From contig CAZTLP010000039.1 of the NCBI GenBank assembly GCA_964614345.1, positions 1-7,492 on the forward strand: a stretch of 7,492 nucleotides of DNA, in the 5' to 3' direction. Position 1 is the first letter of the stretch, and each line of letters opens with the position of its first letter. The DNA is from AEGEAN-183 sp964614345. GTDB lineage: Bacteria; Pseudomonadota; Gammaproteobacteria; Magnimaribacterales; Magnimaribacteraceae. This document shows positions 7,051 through 7,492 of this stretch, one piece after another. The notes under the pieces were generated by a model. The model saw nothing but the letters and a program-made list of their open reading frames with translations. It was not told where the DNA came from and did no database searches. Both the position numbers and the translations under genes were made by a program.

Positions 7051-7096
7051 GGCTTCTTACAAAAATCTACTGTATTGCAAGCAAACCCAGATAGTA

Positions 7097-7492
7097 TTAA
7101 GACATGATTATTTTATTAAGTTTTTGTATAGCGTCTTCGTGAACCTTGGATTCTTTCTCGCCAAAGTCTTGCTGAGGCCTATTCAATAATTGAAAGTTCT
7201 GGTGGTCATCTTGCCCGGCTACTAGGACAGCTGTATCACTTCCTTTTGTTTGGCGAACATGAGTCGCACAGTACCTTAAGACCATTCCAATTCTTCTATC
7301 TTCAGAATTATTAGGACCGCTGTTATGAATCGTACGGACGTGATGTAAAGACATTTCTCCAGTTCTAAGAGGGGCTAATTTGCAAAGATTTTTATCAATG
7401 GTTCGATTGATTTCTTGACCCCTAGATAAAAGGTTGTTTTCGGCAAAAGTGTTGGTATGACCATACAGTTCTTCTTGGTGGCTTCCGCGAAC
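7097..7492 (-). CDS. Phytanoyl-CoA dioxygenase (PhyH) family protein, C-terminal part (5' end outside window)
   Basis: The minus strand is open from the right edge to a TAA (7097-7099), giving 131 residues without a start. The ATG at 7352-7354 is internal, because the reading frame and family similarity continue upstream of it (VRGSHQEELYGHTNTFAENN). Family features are VRGSH at the edge, then RTGEMSLHHVRTIHNSGPN with the distal iron-binding His in TIHNSGPN, then the Arg-rich 2-oxoglutarate-binding strand EDRRIGMVLRY. The HxD pair that completes the iron site should lie beyond the window. The family uses Fe(II), O2 and 2-oxoglutarate to hydroxylate, demethylate or halogenate small molecules; the substrate cannot be predicted. 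The tail (about the last 25 residues, KESKVHEDAIQKLNKIIMS) is polar and helical. It converges on the MetF-like gene with 46 bases between the stops and no clear terminator. Confidence 0.85.
   Translation of the reverse strand, partial: VRGSHQEELYGHTNTFAENNLLSRGQEINRTIDKNLCKLAPLRTGEMSLHHVRTIHNSGPNNSEDRRIGMVLRYCATHVRQTKGSDTAVLVAGQDDHQNFQLLNRPQQDFGEKESKVHEDAIQKLNKIIMS

Noticed and set aside
7051..7096. A bidirectional terminator between the convergent MetF-like and PhyH-like genes
   Set aside because: I found no stem longer than a few bases and no hairpin followed by a T-run on either strand.
7097..7354. Treating the PhyH-like gene as a complete 85-residue protein from the ATG at 7352-7354
   Set aside because: The frame stays open for 46 more codons to the window edge and those residues (VRGSHQEELYGHTNTF) fit the PhyH family, so the Met is internal.
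1..7492. CRISPR, tRNA/rRNA, transposase, toxin-antitoxin or phage-defence content
   Set aside because: No direct repeat arrays, cloverleaf-like sequences, terminal repeats or matching protein motifs were seen on either strand.

Overview
The window looks like a piece of an AT-rich, free-living, Gram-negative chromosome. The best guess is a marine gammaproteobacterium of the SAR86/OM60/SAR92 kind. This is inferred from low GC, tight gene packing, a large TonB-dependent receptor behind a strong GGGGAG ribosome binding site, and the mix of DUF3604, HupE/UreJ and phytanoyl-CoA-dioxygenase-like genes. No sequence search was possible, so the lineage is tentative. There are no RNA genes, CRISPR arrays, insertion sequences or phage genes, and no gene-free stretch longer than about 95 bases.

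Left block (1-1942, + strand): the last 54 codons of a DUF3604 protein, then a membrane-anchored parvulin-type (PpiC) peptidyl-prolyl isomerase, then a HupE/UreJ-like membrane protein with a signal peptide. The three are packed like an operon: 14 bases separate the first two, and the last two overlap in a TGATG junction. The products would act at the inner membrane or in the periplasm. The physiological role is not known to me.

Middle block (2035-7050, + strand): a 939-residue TonB-dependent outer-membrane receptor, a 12-helix MFS transporter and a stand-alone methylenetetrahydrofolate-reductase-like (MetF fold) enzyme. A 92-base leader before the receptor holds a possible promoter, a 10-bp stem-loop and an AT-only palindrome. 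A clear Rho-independent terminator follows the receptor, yet the MFS gene starts (GTG) only 15 bases after its T-run. The hairpin may therefore act as a partial terminator that lowers expression of the two downstream genes. The order receptor, inner-membrane carrier, C1/folate enzyme suggests uptake of a small organic compound and handling of a folate-bound one-carbon unit. That is an inference from gene order only.

Right edge (7097-7492, - strand): the C-terminal 131 residues of a phytanoyl-CoA-dioxygenase (PhyH)-like Fe(II)/2-oxoglutarate oxygenase, convergent with the MetF-like gene and running off the window.

Overall this is mostly recognisable housekeeping and uptake DNA. The points worth a second look are the three-gene DUF3604-PpiC-HupE unit, the predicted N-terminal histidine of the mature HupE-like protein, the divergent parvulin active site, the structured receptor leader, and the terminator placed inside a probable receptor-transporter-enzyme operon.
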